Part shown: positions 50,095 through 58,887 of the stretch, piece by piece
Numbering within the stretch: position 1 is the stretch's first letter
Layout: each line of letters begins with the position of its first letter
Origin: an uncultured Litoreibacter sp.
GTDB lineage: Bacteria; Pseudomonadota; Alphaproteobacteria; Rhodobacterales; Rhodobacteraceae
Length of the DNA stretch: 64,000 nucleotides
Direction: 5' to 3'
Assembly (NCBI GenBank): GCA_947494435.1
Contig: CANLUY010000002.1
Span: 310,001 to 374,000, forward strand
Program-made: the position numbers and the translations under genes
The notes under the pieces: generated by a model
Told to the model about the DNA's origin: nothing
Databases searched by the model: none
What the model saw: only the letters and a program-made list of their open reading frames with translations

Positions 50095-50688
50095 ATGGCA
50101 AGAGCTAAGTTTCTCGTAGACGCTGAACGCTGCATCGAATGCAACGCCTGCGTCACCGCGTGTAAGAACGAGCATGAAGTGCCTTGGGGCATCAACCGCC
50201 GGAAAGTCGTCACGATCAATGACGGCTCTCCCGGGGAACGGTCGATTTCCGTGGCCTGTATGCATTGTTCCGATGCGCCTTGTATGGCGGTCTGCCCCGT
50301 GGACTGCTTCTACCAGAATGAGGAAGGGGTGGTTCTCCACTCCAAAGACCTCTGCATTGGCTGTGGATATTGCTTCTACGCGTGCCCCTTCGGCGCGCCG
50401 CAATTCCCGCAGGCAGCTAACTTTGGATCGCGCGGCAAGATGGACAAATGTACCTTCTGCGCCGGTGGTCCAGAGGAAAACCACTCCACAGCCGAGTTCG
50501 CCAAATATGGCCGCAACCGGATCGCGGAAGGCAAATTGCCGATCTGCGCCGAGATGTGTGCTACTAAGGCGCTGCTGGCTGGCGATGGCGACATCGTGTC
50601 GGGCATTTACCGCGAGCGCGTCGTTGCCCGCGGCTTCGGCTCTGGCGCATGGGGCTGGGGATCAGCTTACGGTCGCCAAGAGGGTTAA
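50095..50688 (+). CDS. fdh3B: Formate dehydrogenase iron-sulfur (beta) subunit, FDH3 type
   Basis: 197 residues with four Cys motifs for four [4Fe-4S] clusters: CIECNACVTACKNEHEVPWG, CMHCSDAPCMAVCP, CIGCGYCFYACPFG and CTFC plus distal CAEMCATKA. No signal peptide; such subunits are carried across with the Tat-bearing alpha subunit. Shorter than E. coli FdnH and lacks its C-terminal membrane anchor, as in the FDH3 family. ATG 50095 follows GGGAGAATGAG. Relays electrons from alpha subunit to cytochrome b. Confidence 0.92.
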   Translation: MARAKFLVDAERCIECNACVTACKNEHEVPWGINRRKVVTINDGSPGERSISVACMHCSDAPCMAVCPVDCFYQNEEGVVLHSKDLCIGCGYCFYACPFGAPQFPQAANFGSRGKMDKCTFCAGGPEENHSTAEFAKYGRNRIAEGKLPICAEMCATKALLAGDGDIVSGIYRERVVARGFGSGAWGWGSAYGRQEG

Positions 50689-50712
50689 TTCCTTTGGTAG
50701 AAAGTCAATTCG

Positions 50713-50741
50713 CGCGCCCTCAATCGATGATTGGGGGCGCG
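50713..50741. terminator. Bidirectional terminator between the formate dehydrogenase operon and the ACT gene
   Basis: CGCGCCCTCAATC (50713-50725) and GATTGGGGGCGCG (50729-50741) form a 13-bp stem (one G-T pair) with a 3-nt loop. It lies between the convergent genes ending at 50688 and 50744, a usual place for shared termination, although the flanking T-runs are short. Confidence 0.75.
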
Positions 50742-50743
50742 TT

Positions 50744-51142
50744 CTACGTTTGGCCCGATAGTTTCTTGAGTGCAGCCATTGCGTCTTCTTCCCTTCCGTC
50801 GGGAACGAAGAGGTGATCGTGGTAAAACCCGGAAACCGGATTCACACCCATGTCATGGCGTGCCAATTCTGTTGTGATCTTGGCGAGGAAGCCGACAGCA
50901 TCCAAGGCCGAGTGAACATTTAGCGTGATCATTTTGCAAGGAAACTCATAGTCCAACCCCTGCGCTTCCGCCTCTTCTTTGCGTAATATCAGCGTTGTGC
51001 CTTCGGCCTCCTGAAAAGACATGCGCGGGGTCAAGTCCGCTGGAACGTCCTCCTGACGGCAGGTCGCAAAAACATATACCCCGTCGATAAGTTCTGCTGA
51101 CATCGTTGCGATTAATGCATCGAGATTGGTTTCGCCGTTCAC
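50744..51142 (-). CDS. ACT-domain protein (DUF2241-like)
   Basis: 132 residues: GVYVFATCRQEDVPADLTPRMSFQEAEGTTLILRKEEAE resembles DUF2241/ACT_7, with an ACT-like C-terminal ferredoxin fold (KMITLNVHSALDAVGFLAKITTELARHDMGVNPVSGFYHDHLFVP). Probably binds a small amino-acid-like ligand. Lies on the opposite strand within the formate dehydrogenase region; a relationship to it is not evident. Confidence 0.85.
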   Translation of the reverse strand: MNGETNLDALIATMSAELIDGVYVFATCRQEDVPADLTPRMSFQEAEGTTLILRKEEAEAQGLDYEFPCKMITLNVHSALDAVGFLAKITTELARHDMGVNPVSGFYHDHLFVPDGREEDAMAALKKLSGQT

Positions 51143-51297
51143 ACTATTATCCTCGTGCCGTCAGTGGTCTGTGTTCGTTTTGTAATGTATCGGCTGAATT
51201 ATTCCAGCTAAGATAATCCGCCCCAAAATCCTTCCCTAACGTCACATGCTACGCTAGTCTTTTCCTACAGCCTAAAAAGCGGTGTTGGGAGGAAGTC

Positions 51298-52500
51298 ATG
51301 CACTATGTTCGCATTATTCTAGGTATTTTTGCAGTGCTTGCGTCTGTGAATTTCGCCTCGGCACAAGAAACCTCACAACCTGATCGCAGTGCCACTGGAG
51401 GGGCGCAAACGCTTGAAGACATCATGGCGCGCCAGCGTGGCGAGCAGGTTGATAACTCTTTCCGCAGCGATGCGACCGGTGACCCGGACAGTGCCGCAGG
51501 TATCGCCCAACAGCTAGGTACACTTGGCGGTGCCTCCGACCCTGAGTTATGGCGTGCTTTGCGCTTTGGATCGGCGAAGATCACAGCGACGAATTCCGGT
51601 CCTGCCGCAACAACGCTTATCCAAGATGGTGGCATGAAGTGGCTGCAATTTCGCGAAGGTCCGTTAATCAAATATGGCGGTGGGTTGCTCCTGGCCACTC
51701 TCGGCCTTCTGGCCATTTTTCTATTATTGCGCGGTCGGATCAGAATTGATGGCGAAAAGACCGGGAATAAGATTGAGCGGTTCAAAGCTTTCGAACGCTT
51801 TGGTCATTGGGTTTTGGCTGGGTCGTTCATATTGCTTGGCATTACGGGGCTCGTCTCCCTCATGGGGCGCAAGTTTCTAATTCCGGCTTTCGGGCATGAA
51901 GCCTTTTCTACCGTCGCGATTGCGTCGAAATGGATCCACAACAATGTTTCTTGGGCCTTTATGCTTGCATTGGTGATGATATTCGTAATGTGGGTCATGC
52001 ATAATCTCCCAAGCCGAACAGATATCAATTGGCTGCTCAAAGGCGGTGGGATTTTTGGGGGTGGGCATCCGCCAGCCAAAAAGTTCAATGCTGGGCAAAA
52101 GCTGATTTTCTGGTCAGTGATCGTCTTGGGTTCTTCCATATCCGTCTCAGGGCTCGCACTTTTGTTTCCTTTTGAAATCAATCTCTTCGCGCCAACTTTT
52201 GCCAAACTCAACAGCATTGGCCTGCCGGGCTTGATCGGCATTGCGGAACTCCCCACAACACTCGCACCGCATGAAGAGATGCAGTATTCGCAGCTATGGC
52301 ATGCGATTGTGAGCTTCGTTCTGATGGCCATTATCTTCGCACATATTTATATCGGTTCAGTTGGGATGGAGGGGGCCTATGATGCCATGGGCTCCGGCGA
52401 GGTTGAGGAGCAGTGGGCGCGCGAGCATCATTCGCTTTGGGTTGAAGAGCTGAAGGCAAAAGAAGGTGCGACCCCTAAAGGCGCAACGCCTGCGGAATAA
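51298..52500 (+). CDS. Formate dehydrogenase cytochrome b (gamma) subunit
   Basis: 400 residues. Signal peptide MHYVRIILGIFAVLASVNFASA, a periplasmic region of ~100 residues, one helix (LIKYGGGLLLATLGLLAIFLLL), then the four-helix cytochrome b core. Heme ligands: His in FERFGHWVLAGSFI, and WHAIVSFVLMAIIFAHIYIGSVG. Anchors the alpha/beta pair and transfers electrons to quinone. It is separated from fdh3B by the ACT gene on the other strand, so it has its own promoter in 51143-51297. GGAGG lies 5 bases before ATG 51298. Confidence 0.92.
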   Translation: MHYVRIILGIFAVLASVNFASAQETSQPDRSATGGAQTLEDIMARQRGEQVDNSFRSDATGDPDSAAGIAQQLGTLGGASDPELWRALRFGSAKITATNSGPAATTLIQDGGMKWLQFREGPLIKYGGGLLLATLGLLAIFLLLRGRIRIDGEKTGNKIERFKAFERFGHWVLAGSFILLGITGLVSLMGRKFLIPAFGHEAFSTVAIASKWIHNNVSWAFMLALVMIFVMWVMHNLPSRTDINWLLKGGGIFGGGHPPAKKFNAGQKLIFWSVIVLGSSISVSGLALLFPFEINLFAPTFAKLNSIGLPGLIGIAELPTTLAPHEEMQYSQLWHAIVSFVLMAIIFAHIYIGSVGMEGAYDAMGSGEVEEQWAREHHSLWVEELKAKEGATPKGATPAE

Positions 52501-53823
52501 ATGCTGCGTGCGCTGCTCATAGCGCTTTGTTTGACTGCACCAGTTGCGGCGCAAGACTTTTTTACGCTCAAAGGGCATGGCGGCCCGATTATGGATATCG
52601 CTGTCTCGCCATCCGGACAAATCGCAACGGCAAGTTTTGATAACTCTGTCGGGGTTTGGGATGGTGCAACACCGAAGTGGTTTGAAGGCCATCGGGCGGC
52701 TGTAAACACAGTGACGTTTGGGCGCGACCAAGTTCCGATCTCTTCAGGTGATGATTTTATTGTCCGTGTCTGGACAGATATACCGTCTGGTTTCATTCTT
52801 GGGGAGCACCAAGCGAAAGTTATGGACCTCGCTTGGTCTGAGCAAGCAGGGATGGTGGCGTCGGCGAGTTGGGACCACACAATCGGTCTGTGGCCCTTAT
52901 CGAAACAAGCTGGCTCGACAGATAGCATCGCGCCCAACGGCGACGGCAGTTTTCTGCAAGGCCACAAAAAAGGAGTAAATGACGTTGCTTTTGCGGCCGA
53001 TGGTACACGGCTTTACTCCGCATCGGTTGACGGGACAATCCGCCTCTGGGACGTGTCGAATGCAAAATACCTGCGAACTCTAGTGAAGCATGGATTTGGA
53101 ATTAACACGCTCGTTTTGAATGAGGAGCAGGGATGGCTCGCCTATGGGAGCCTTGATGGTGGTACCCGGATGGTTGACCTAGAAACGAGTAAACCGATTG
53201 CGGATTTCACCCTTGGTCGTCGACCCATTTTGGCGATGGCTTATCACGAAGACACTGCGCAGCTTGCCGTTGGTGATGGGGAAGGGTTCATCATGATCAT
53301 CGACACGAAAGCGCGCAAAATCACCCGTGATTTTCGTGCCACCAAACGCGGGCCTATTTGGGCTTTGGCTTTTTCGTCGGATGGTTTGAATATCCACGCC
53401 GGTGGGATCGAAGACATCATGTACTCGTGGCCGGTGGAGTCGCTGACAGAACATGGGCAAATGTCTGGCGAAACCCGCAGCTTTCTCGAAGACCCAGACA
53501 AATTGCCCAATGGAGAGCGGCAATTCAAACGCAAGTGCTCCATTTGCCATACGGTCACGGAAGGCAGCGCCCGAAAAGCGGGACCAAGCTTGCATCAGCT
53601 TTTCGGACGCAAAGCGGGGACAGTCGAAGACTACAGCTATTCGGAAATTCTCACGGATTCAGAAATTGTCTGGTCAGCGGCCACAATCAATGATTTGTTT
53701 GATGAAGGACCCGACCACTATATTCCGGGAACGAAAATGCCGATGCAACGTATCGTCAAACAGACAGATCGCGATGATCTCATCGCGTATCTACGCAGCG
53801 CAACTGCGGTAGGAGGGGAGTGA
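52501..53823 (+). CDS. WD40 beta-propeller fused to a class I cytochrome c
   Basis: 440 residues. Signal peptide MLRALLIALCLTAPVAAQ. Residues ~20-315 hold at least six WD-type repeats (SFDNSVGVWDG, SWDHTIGLWPL, SVDGTIRLWDVS and others). Residues ~335-440 are a cytochrome c domain with heme motif CSICHT (Cys346, Cys349, His350) and a probable Met ligand in PGTKMPMQRI. It begins on the base after the cytochrome b stop, so it belongs to that unit. The fusion could tether a mobile heme to the periplasmic face of the dehydrogenase or accept electrons from it. Such a pairing with formate dehydrogenase is uncommon. Confidence 0.92.
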   Translation: MLRALLIALCLTAPVAAQDFFTLKGHGGPIMDIAVSPSGQIATASFDNSVGVWDGATPKWFEGHRAAVNTVTFGRDQVPISSGDDFIVRVWTDIPSGFILGEHQAKVMDLAWSEQAGMVASASWDHTIGLWPLSKQAGSTDSIAPNGDGSFLQGHKKGVNDVAFAADGTRLYSASVDGTIRLWDVSNAKYLRTLVKHGFGINTLVLNEEQGWLAYGSLDGGTRMVDLETSKPIADFTLGRRPILAMAYHEDTAQLAVGDGEGFIMIIDTKARKITRDFRATKRGPIWALAFSSDGLNIHAGGIEDIMYSWPVESLTEHGQMSGETRSFLEDPDKLPNGERQFKRKCSICHTVTEGSARKAGPSLHQLFGRKAGTVEDYSYSEILTDSEIVWSAATINDLFDEGPDHYIPGTKMPMQRIVKQTDRDDLIAYLRSATAVGGE

Positions 53824-53824
53824 C

Positions 53825-53953
53825 ATGAAAGCAATGCTCAGCGCGTTCGTTGCGATCGCTGTTATCGCAGTAGGATCAAATTTGATTTTGCAAGATGCAG
53901 GCTTCTCCTCCCAAGATCGCGCCACAGGCCAAGCCGTCAGGCTGGACGATTAG
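53825..53953 (+). CDS. 42-residue single-helix membrane protein
   Basis: MKAMLSAFVAIAVIAVGSN gives one hydrophobic helix, followed by a hydrophilic tail ending QAVRLDD. The ribosome site AGGAGGGGAG is 3 bases before ATG 53825, inside the end of the WD40-cytochrome gene, and the next gene starts 17 bases after its stop, so it is well placed in the operon. Too short for standard gene callers. Likely a small accessory subunit of the formate dehydrogenase membrane part; inference by position. Confidence 0.7.
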   Translation: MKAMLSAFVAIAVIAVGSNLILQDAGFSSQDRATGQAVRLDD

Positions 53954-53970
53954 CAGGCGCGCATCTTTTC

Positions 53971-54675
53971 ATGAATGACATTTGGTCCGGTATAGAGGCA
54001 GCCTTCTGGCTGGTCATCACACTTGATGCGGATTTAGTGGACATCACCTTACGCTCGCTTCAGGTAAGCCTGACAGCCCTCATCATAGCCTCCGCAATTG
54101 CTTTGCCATTTGGGACGTGGCTCGCTATTCGCAGGTTCAGGTTTCGCCGGGCAGTGATCGCAACGCTGAATGCGTTGATGGGGCTGCCGCCGGTTGTTGT
54201 GGGGCTCATCGTCTATCTGCTTCTCAGCCGCTCTGGTCCGTTTGGCGTGCTGGGGCTGCTGTTCACACCGACCGCGATGATAATTGCGCAGGTGATTATT
54301 ATCACTCCCTTGATTGCCTCGATCACCCATCAAGCGATGCGAGAGCTTTGGGCAGAGTACCACGACTTGTTAATCTCGTTGAACACCAGCAAATCGCAAC
54401 GCATTGCAACGCTGATTTGGGATGGACGCCGCACGCTGTTAACGGCAGCTCTTGCAGGGTTTGGCCGCGCGATTGGCGAAGTCGGCGCCATTATGATCGT
54501 CGGTGGGAATATCGACAACGCGACCCGTGTGCTGACAACTGCGATTGCCCTTGAAACAGGAAAAGGTGATTTTGCCTTAGCGTTAGGGCTGGGCTTCGTT
54601 CTAATCGCGCTCGCACTACTAGTGAACTTCGCGATCCATGCGCTCTCCCGCACGGAACGGGAGGGGCGCTGGTGA
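53971..54675 (+). CDS. tupB: Tungstate ABC transporter permease TupB
   Basis: 234 residues, five or six helices with the EAA-like loop GRAIGEVGAIMIVGGNI, which is characteristic of TupB/ModB-type oxyanion permeases, and ELWAEYHDLLISLNTSKSQ before it. Forms a homodimeric channel with the ATPase encoded next (4-base overlap). Placement within the formate dehydrogenase operon is the main support for cofactor supply. Confidence 0.9.
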   Translation: MNDIWSGIEAAFWLVITLDADLVDITLRSLQVSLTALIIASAIALPFGTWLAIRRFRFRRAVIATLNALMGLPPVVVGLIVYLLLSRSGPFGVLGLLFTPTAMIIAQVIIITPLIASITHQAMRELWAEYHDLLISLNTSKSQRIATLIWDGRRTLLTAALAGFGRAIGEVGAIMIVGGNIDNATRVLTTAIALETGKGDFALALGLGFVLIALALLVNFAIHALSRTEREGRW

Positions 54676-55379
54676 GCATGGCGGTCTCCCTTCACGACGT
54701 CGCTGTCAGGCGGCGCGGAAAATCCATCCTCGGGCCGATCACGACGGATATGGCTGGGACAGGGTTCACGATAATCCTCGGCCCAAACGGATCTGGTAAG
54801 ACAACATTCCTGAAGGTTCTGCATGGTGTTGAGCGGATTTCTGATGGTGCGTTGGAATGGTCTATTCCTGAGACTGAAGCGCGGCAGGCCCAGGCTTATG
54901 TTTTTCAAAGTCCGATCATGTTGCGTAGGTCTGTGGCTGCTAATCTTGCGTATCCGCTGCAATTGGAAAAACTGGGCAAACCCGCCATCGCCAAAAGGGT
55001 CTCTGAATGGGCGCAACGAATTGGATTATCTGATGCGCTTGATCGCCCCGCGACGCGTCTGTCCGGCGGTGAGAAGCAAAAGTTGGCCATCGGTCGCGCT
55101 TTGATACGGCAGCCCAAAGTCTTGTTTCTTGATGAACCGTGCGCAAACCTTGATGGCCGGGCCACCCGCGAAATCGAAGCCTTACTGCTTGACGCCAACC
55201 AGCGCGGAACGCGCATCATCATGAGCACGCATAACCTGGGGCAAGCAAAGCGCCTTGCAACAGATGTCCTGTTTCTCTTGAATGGTCGTATTCACGAGCG
55301 CGGAGATGCGGATGTGTTTTTCGCAAAGCCATCGGGTGAAGAGAGTGCTGCATTTCTCAAGGGAGATATCGTCGAATGA
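54672..55379 (+). CDS. tupC: Tungstate ABC transporter ATP-binding protein TupC
   Basis: 235 residues, GTG start overlapping tupB (GTGA); the internal ATG 54678 is an alternative. Walker A GPNGSGKTT, Q-loop YVFQSP, signature LSGGEKQK, Walker B LFLDEPCANLD, H-loop MSTHNLGQAK. Energises import by TupB. No C-terminal MOP domain, as in Tup rather than Mod systems. Confidence 0.9.
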   Translation: MSMAVSLHDVAVRRRGKSILGPITTDMAGTGFTIILGPNGSGKTTFLKVLHGVERISDGALEWSIPETEARQAQAYVFQSPIMLRRSVAANLAYPLQLEKLGKPAIAKRVSEWAQRIGLSDALDRPATRLSGGEKQKLAIGRALIRQPKVLFLDEPCANLDGRATREIEALLLDANQRGTRIIMSTHNLGQAKRLATDVLFLLNGRIHERGDADVFFAKPSGEESAAFLKGDIVE

Positions 55380-56176
55380 TCCGTGTTTTTGCAGTTCTTG
55401 TGGCTCTTTGGGGGAGTAGTTTGCAAGCGGAAACGATGAAGCTGGCGGTGACCACAAGTTTCCATAACTCGGGCCTCTCGGAAGTTCTGCTCCCTGCCAT
55501 CAAAGCTGATATCGGCCTCGATGTGCAACTGCTGGTTGTTGGGACGGGTCAAGCTTTACGCTTGGGGCAAGCCGGGGATGTTGATGCGATCCTTGTGCAT
55601 TCGAAAAGCGCAGAGGAGGCGTTTATCGCCGATGGGTACGGGCCGTATCGGCGTGAAATAATGTACAATGATTTTGTCTTTATCGGACCGCAGGATGATC
55701 CTGCAGGGGTTTCAAAATCTGGCAACGCCATTGATGTGTTGACGCGCATTTTTAGCGCGTCATCCCGTTTTGTCAGTAGGGGCGATGAGAGCGGTACCCA
55801 CCAAAAAGAGCTGGCACTTTGGGCGGATGCTGACCTCGATCCGAACGAGTTTGGACGATGGTACAATGCAGTCGGGGCTGGCATGGGGGCAAGCTTGAAC
55901 ACGGCCTCTGGGCTGAACGCCTATATCATGTCGGATCGCGCGAGTTGGTTGAACTTCGGCAACAAGGGCGCGCTTTCGCTGCTGTATTCAGGCGATCCGG
56001 TTCTGTTCAACCAATACGCTTACCTTCCTGTAAGCTCGACGCGCCATGCCCATGTGAATGTCGATGCCTCCGAAGCGTTGGAGGCATGGATGACAAGTGC
56101 AGCGGCACAAAAGCTGATCGACGGCTATACCATCAATGGTGAAACACTGTTTATTTTTAACGCTAAGCCCGACTGA
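55376..56176 (+). CDS. tupA: Tungstate-binding periplasmic protein TupA
   Basis: 266 residues, signal peptide MIRVFAVLVALWGSSLQA. TupA landmarks: AVTTSFHNSGLSEVLLPA (the TTTSxxxSGL anion loop), VGTGQALRLGQAGDVDAILVHS, YNDFVFIGPQDDP and RGDESGTHQKE. TupA family proteins bind tungstate far more tightly than molybdate. With fdhA in the same region this implies a tungsten-dependent formate dehydrogenase. Overlaps tupC (ATGA) and ends directly at the convergent mrpG stop. Confidence 0.92.
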   Translation: MIRVFAVLVALWGSSLQAETMKLAVTTSFHNSGLSEVLLPAIKADIGLDVQLLVVGTGQALRLGQAGDVDAILVHSKSAEEAFIADGYGPYRREIMYNDFVFIGPQDDPAGVSKSGNAIDVLTRIFSASSRFVSRGDESGTHQKELALWADADLDPNEFGRWYNAVGAGMGASLNTASGLNAYIMSDRASWLNFGNKGALSLLYSGDPVLFNQYAYLPVSSTRHAHVNVDASEALEAWMTSAAAQKLIDGYTINGETLFIFNAKPD

Positions 56177-56563
56177 TCAAGCTGTCGTCTCGACGTGCTC
56201 TTTGTCTTCTTCAGGCGTGTCGAGCGTAGACCAAGTATCATCGCGCGGTGGTGCTGGTGGTTGATCACACGCTCTGCGGTGAATATGCACTTTGGCCATG
56301 AAGTTTGCCGAAATTGGCGCTGTCACGAAGAGGAACGCCATAATCAACAGCTCATGCATCGAGCCTTCACCATAGACGTAGGAATTGATCATGGAGGCCA
56401 AAAGCATCGCACCTACACCGATCGTTCCAACTTTTGTCGGGGCGTGGAGGCGGGTCATGCCGTCCGGAAGTTTTATGAGGCCAATCGCGCCAACCAATGT
56501 GAAAATTGCACCGACGATAAGAAGGGCCGCGATTGCGAAGGTGAGAATAAGATCAACAGTCAT
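56177..56563 (-). CDS. mrpG: Mrp-type Na+/H+ antiporter subunit G
   Basis: 128 residues, three helices (DLILTFAIAALLIVGAIFTLVGAIGLIKLPDGMTRLHAPTKVGTIG region is diagnostic) plus a ~35-residue hydrophilic tail. Part of the membrane domain of the Mrp complex. Last gene of the operon; ATGA overlap with mrpF. Confidence 0.92.
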   Translation of the reverse strand: MTVDLILTFAIAALLIVGAIFTLVGAIGLIKLPDGMTRLHAPTKVGTIGVGAMLLASMINSYVYGEGSMHELLIMAFLFVTAPISANFMAKVHIHRRACDQPPAPPRDDTWSTLDTPEEDKEHVETTA

Positions 56564-56847
56564 TCGATGATATCTCCCCGGAGAACGAAGCGAGCATAGG
56601 CGACGGTGGAGACGAAGCCTAACATTGCGATAATCAGCGATACCTCGAAATAAATTCGCGTGCCTTGTGCCATCCCAAGCAACACAACGAGACCGATCGC
56701 ATTTACAACCATTGTATCAAGGGCAAGGATCCTGTCGCCGGTGTCCGGACCGATCACGAGGCGGACCATCGCCATGATTTGGGAGATTGCAGTGATGATG
56801 AAAGCGACGATCAGCGCATATCCCATCAGGTCTTCGGCGAGTGTCAT
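56560..56847 (-). CDS. mrpF: Mrp-type Na+/H+ antiporter subunit F
   Basis: 95 residues, three helices; RLVIGPDTGDRILALDTMVVNAIG is the conserved MrpF loop. Overlaps mrpE and mrpG by ATGA. Confidence 0.93.
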   Translation of the reverse strand: MTLAEDLMGYALIVAFIITAISQIMAMVRLVIGPDTGDRILALDTMVVNAIGLVVLLGMAQGTRIYFEVSLIIAMLGFVSTVAYARFVLRGDIIE

Positions 56848-57344
56848 ACGAAAATCTCCTTCAGGCGGGCTTCATAACGCTGCTTGATTTCGTCGCGCAC
56901 GGCATCGGGATCATCTGTATGCAGAGCGTGGACAAGAAGGCTGTGCCCCGCGTCTGACAAATCCGCTGAGACCGTACCGGGCGTCAGCGTGATGGTCCCC
57001 GCAAGGATCGAGATAGCTTCTGGCTGGCGCAGATCCAACGGCACAACGACCCAAGCAGGCCGCAACTTAGAATTTGGGACAGTCAGAACGATCCAAGCGA
57101 CCTGAATGTTGGCAACGATGATGTCCCACATCACGATAAGTGTGTAGCTCAACATCTTTCCAAGATGGAATCCGCGCGGCCGGTCCGGCCACCAAGCAGA
57201 CGTCGCCCAAGGGATGATCACCCCAAGAATGATACCAAAGACCACCATGCCAGCCGAAATTTCATTCTGCAGCAACGTCCAGACGACTGTTAAGATCAAT
57301 GTTAGAACGGGGTGAGGGAACAGCTTGTGAAAGGCTCTGCTCAT
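56844..57344 (-). CDS. mrpE: Mrp-type Na+/H+ antiporter subunit E
   Basis: 166 residues from ATG 57344, preceded by AAGGAGGGGAATTGAC; the longer frame to 57419 lies in mrpD. Contains AISILAGTITLTPGTVSADL, the MrpE signature, and the C-terminal HALHTDDP. Helices in the first half. One base separates the mrpD stop from this start. Confidence 0.93.
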   Translation of the reverse strand: MSRAFHKLFPHPVLTLILTVVWTLLQNEISAGMVVFGIILGVIIPWATSAWWPDRPRGFHLGKMLSYTLIVMWDIIVANIQVAWIVLTVPNSKLRPAWVVVPLDLRQPEAISILAGTITLTPGTVSADLSDAGHSLLVHALHTDDPDAVRDEIKQRYEARLKEIFV

Positions 57345-57345
57345 G

Positions 57346-58887
57346 TCAATTCCCCTCCTTCGGCTTGCTGAGTTTTCCGGGCGTGTCCACCACCGTTGAT
57401 ATGTAGGGCTCTGGCGCAAACAGTTGCTTCGACATTGCTGTCATATACCCATGTGCCTGCCCGGCAAAAGCTGTGTAGGCGACAAGCAGCGCGATCAGAC
57501 CGCCAACTGCGGCGTAAGACAAAGCGGATGGCGGATCAGGCAGCGGGTTGTCTTCGGCCCGCTCAATGCTTTGGGCTTTCCAAAACACAATACTGCCTGC
57601 CCGCGCAAAACCGACGACGCTTATCAGGCTTGAGATCAAAATCGTTGCCCAGACCCAAACTGCGAGAGGGGAGGCGAAACCAGCATCCAAGATCAGCAGC
57701 TTGCCTATGAATCCTGACAACGGTGGCAAACCTGTCATGGCAATTGCGGCGACGAAGAAAAGCCCCGCTGTCAGGCTCGCGCCTGCAACTGGTGCCATGG
57801 ACGTTAGGTGTAGATTGGGGCGCCCTGACCGAACCAAATCGGAAATCAGGAACAAAGCCGCTGCCGCAAACGTCGAATGAATGATGTAGTACAGTGCAGC
57901 GGCAATGCCTTCCGGTGTGAAGAGCGAGATCGAGACCATGACCATACCCATCGAGCCAATGACGGCGAATGCAACCAAGCGGTCTAGTTTTTTCGCCGCG
58001 AGGACCCCGATCATCCCGATGGCCAACGACACCAGCGCGGCGGGCAGAAGCCAGAGACCGAACAGTCCGGATGTTGCCTCAAGGTCTGGTGGGAAGATCA
58101 TCGTGTAGACGCGGATAATCGCGTAAGCGCCGACTTTCGTCATAATAGCAAACAAAGCCGCCACTGGGGCAGGGGCCTCCGCATAGCTTGAGGGTAGCCA
58201 GAAGTGCAAAGGAACGACTGCCGCTTTGATCGCAAAGACCAGAAGCAGAAGAACTGCCGCAATCCGAATACCAACAGTGGCGTCGGCTGAAGTCAGCTCA
58301 GCGCGGTTTGCAAGGTCCGCCATGTTCAGCGTGCCCGTCTCCGCATAGATCGCACCGAGGGCAAAGAGGAATAGGGTCGAGCCCAAAAGGTTGAACAACA
58401 CGTATTGAACACCCGCGCGCAGTCTCGCGTTGCCGCCCGCGTGGATCATGAGGCCGTAGGAGGCGATGAGCAGGACCTCAAAGAACACAAACAGATTGAA
58501 CAAGTCACCTGTCAGGAAGGCACCACAGATGCCCATGATTTGGAATTGGAACAAAGCATGGAAATGGCGCCCGCGCTCGTCCCACCTAGAGCCGATCGCG
58601 TATAGAAGGACAAACAAAGCGAGCACTGCGGTCAACAAGACCATCATGGTTGACAGCCTGTCGCCTACAATCACGATGCCAAACGGTGCGGCCCAATCGC
58701 CTAGCTGATAAAGGATAACCGTGCCGTCAGAAGCTTGCCATGCTAACCCGGTTGCGACCGTAATCAGTGCCAAGATCCCAGCAACCGACAGCACCCGTTG
58801 GATGCCAATGTGATAGCGGGCAGCCAGAACGATAAATGGTGCCAGTAGTGCGGGCAACAGAACGGGTGCGATGATCCAATGGCTCAT
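57346..58887 (-). CDS. mrpD: Mrp-type Na+/H+ antiporter subunit D
   Basis: 513 residues, about 14 helices, related to NuoM/NuoN. Contains FFEVLLIASYGLMIHAGG (conserved Glu) and FAIKAAVVPLHFWLPSSYAEAP (conserved Lys/His proton-path residues), both intact. One of the two proton-pumping-type subunits. ATGA overlap with mrpC. Confidence 0.95.
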   Translation of the reverse strand: MSHWIIAPVLLPALLAPFIVLAARYHIGIQRVLSVAGILALITVATGLAWQASDGTVILYQLGDWAAPFGIVIVGDRLSTMMVLLTAVLALFVLLYAIGSRWDERGRHFHALFQFQIMGICGAFLTGDLFNLFVFFEVLLIASYGLMIHAGGNARLRAGVQYVLFNLLGSTLFLFALGAIYAETGTLNMADLANRAELTSADATVGIRIAAVLLLLVFAIKAAVVPLHFWLPSSYAEAPAPVAALFAIMTKVGAYAIIRVYTMIFPPDLEATSGLFGLWLLPAALVSLAIGMIGVLAAKKLDRLVAFAVIGSMGMVMVSISLFTPEGIAAALYYIIHSTFAAAALFLISDLVRSGRPNLHLTSMAPVAGASLTAGLFFVAAIAMTGLPPLSGFIGKLLILDAGFASPLAVWVWATILISSLISVVGFARAGSIVFWKAQSIERAEDNPLPDPPSALSYAAVGGLIALLVAYTAFAGQAHGYMTAMSKQLFAPEPYISTVVDTPGKLSKPKEGN

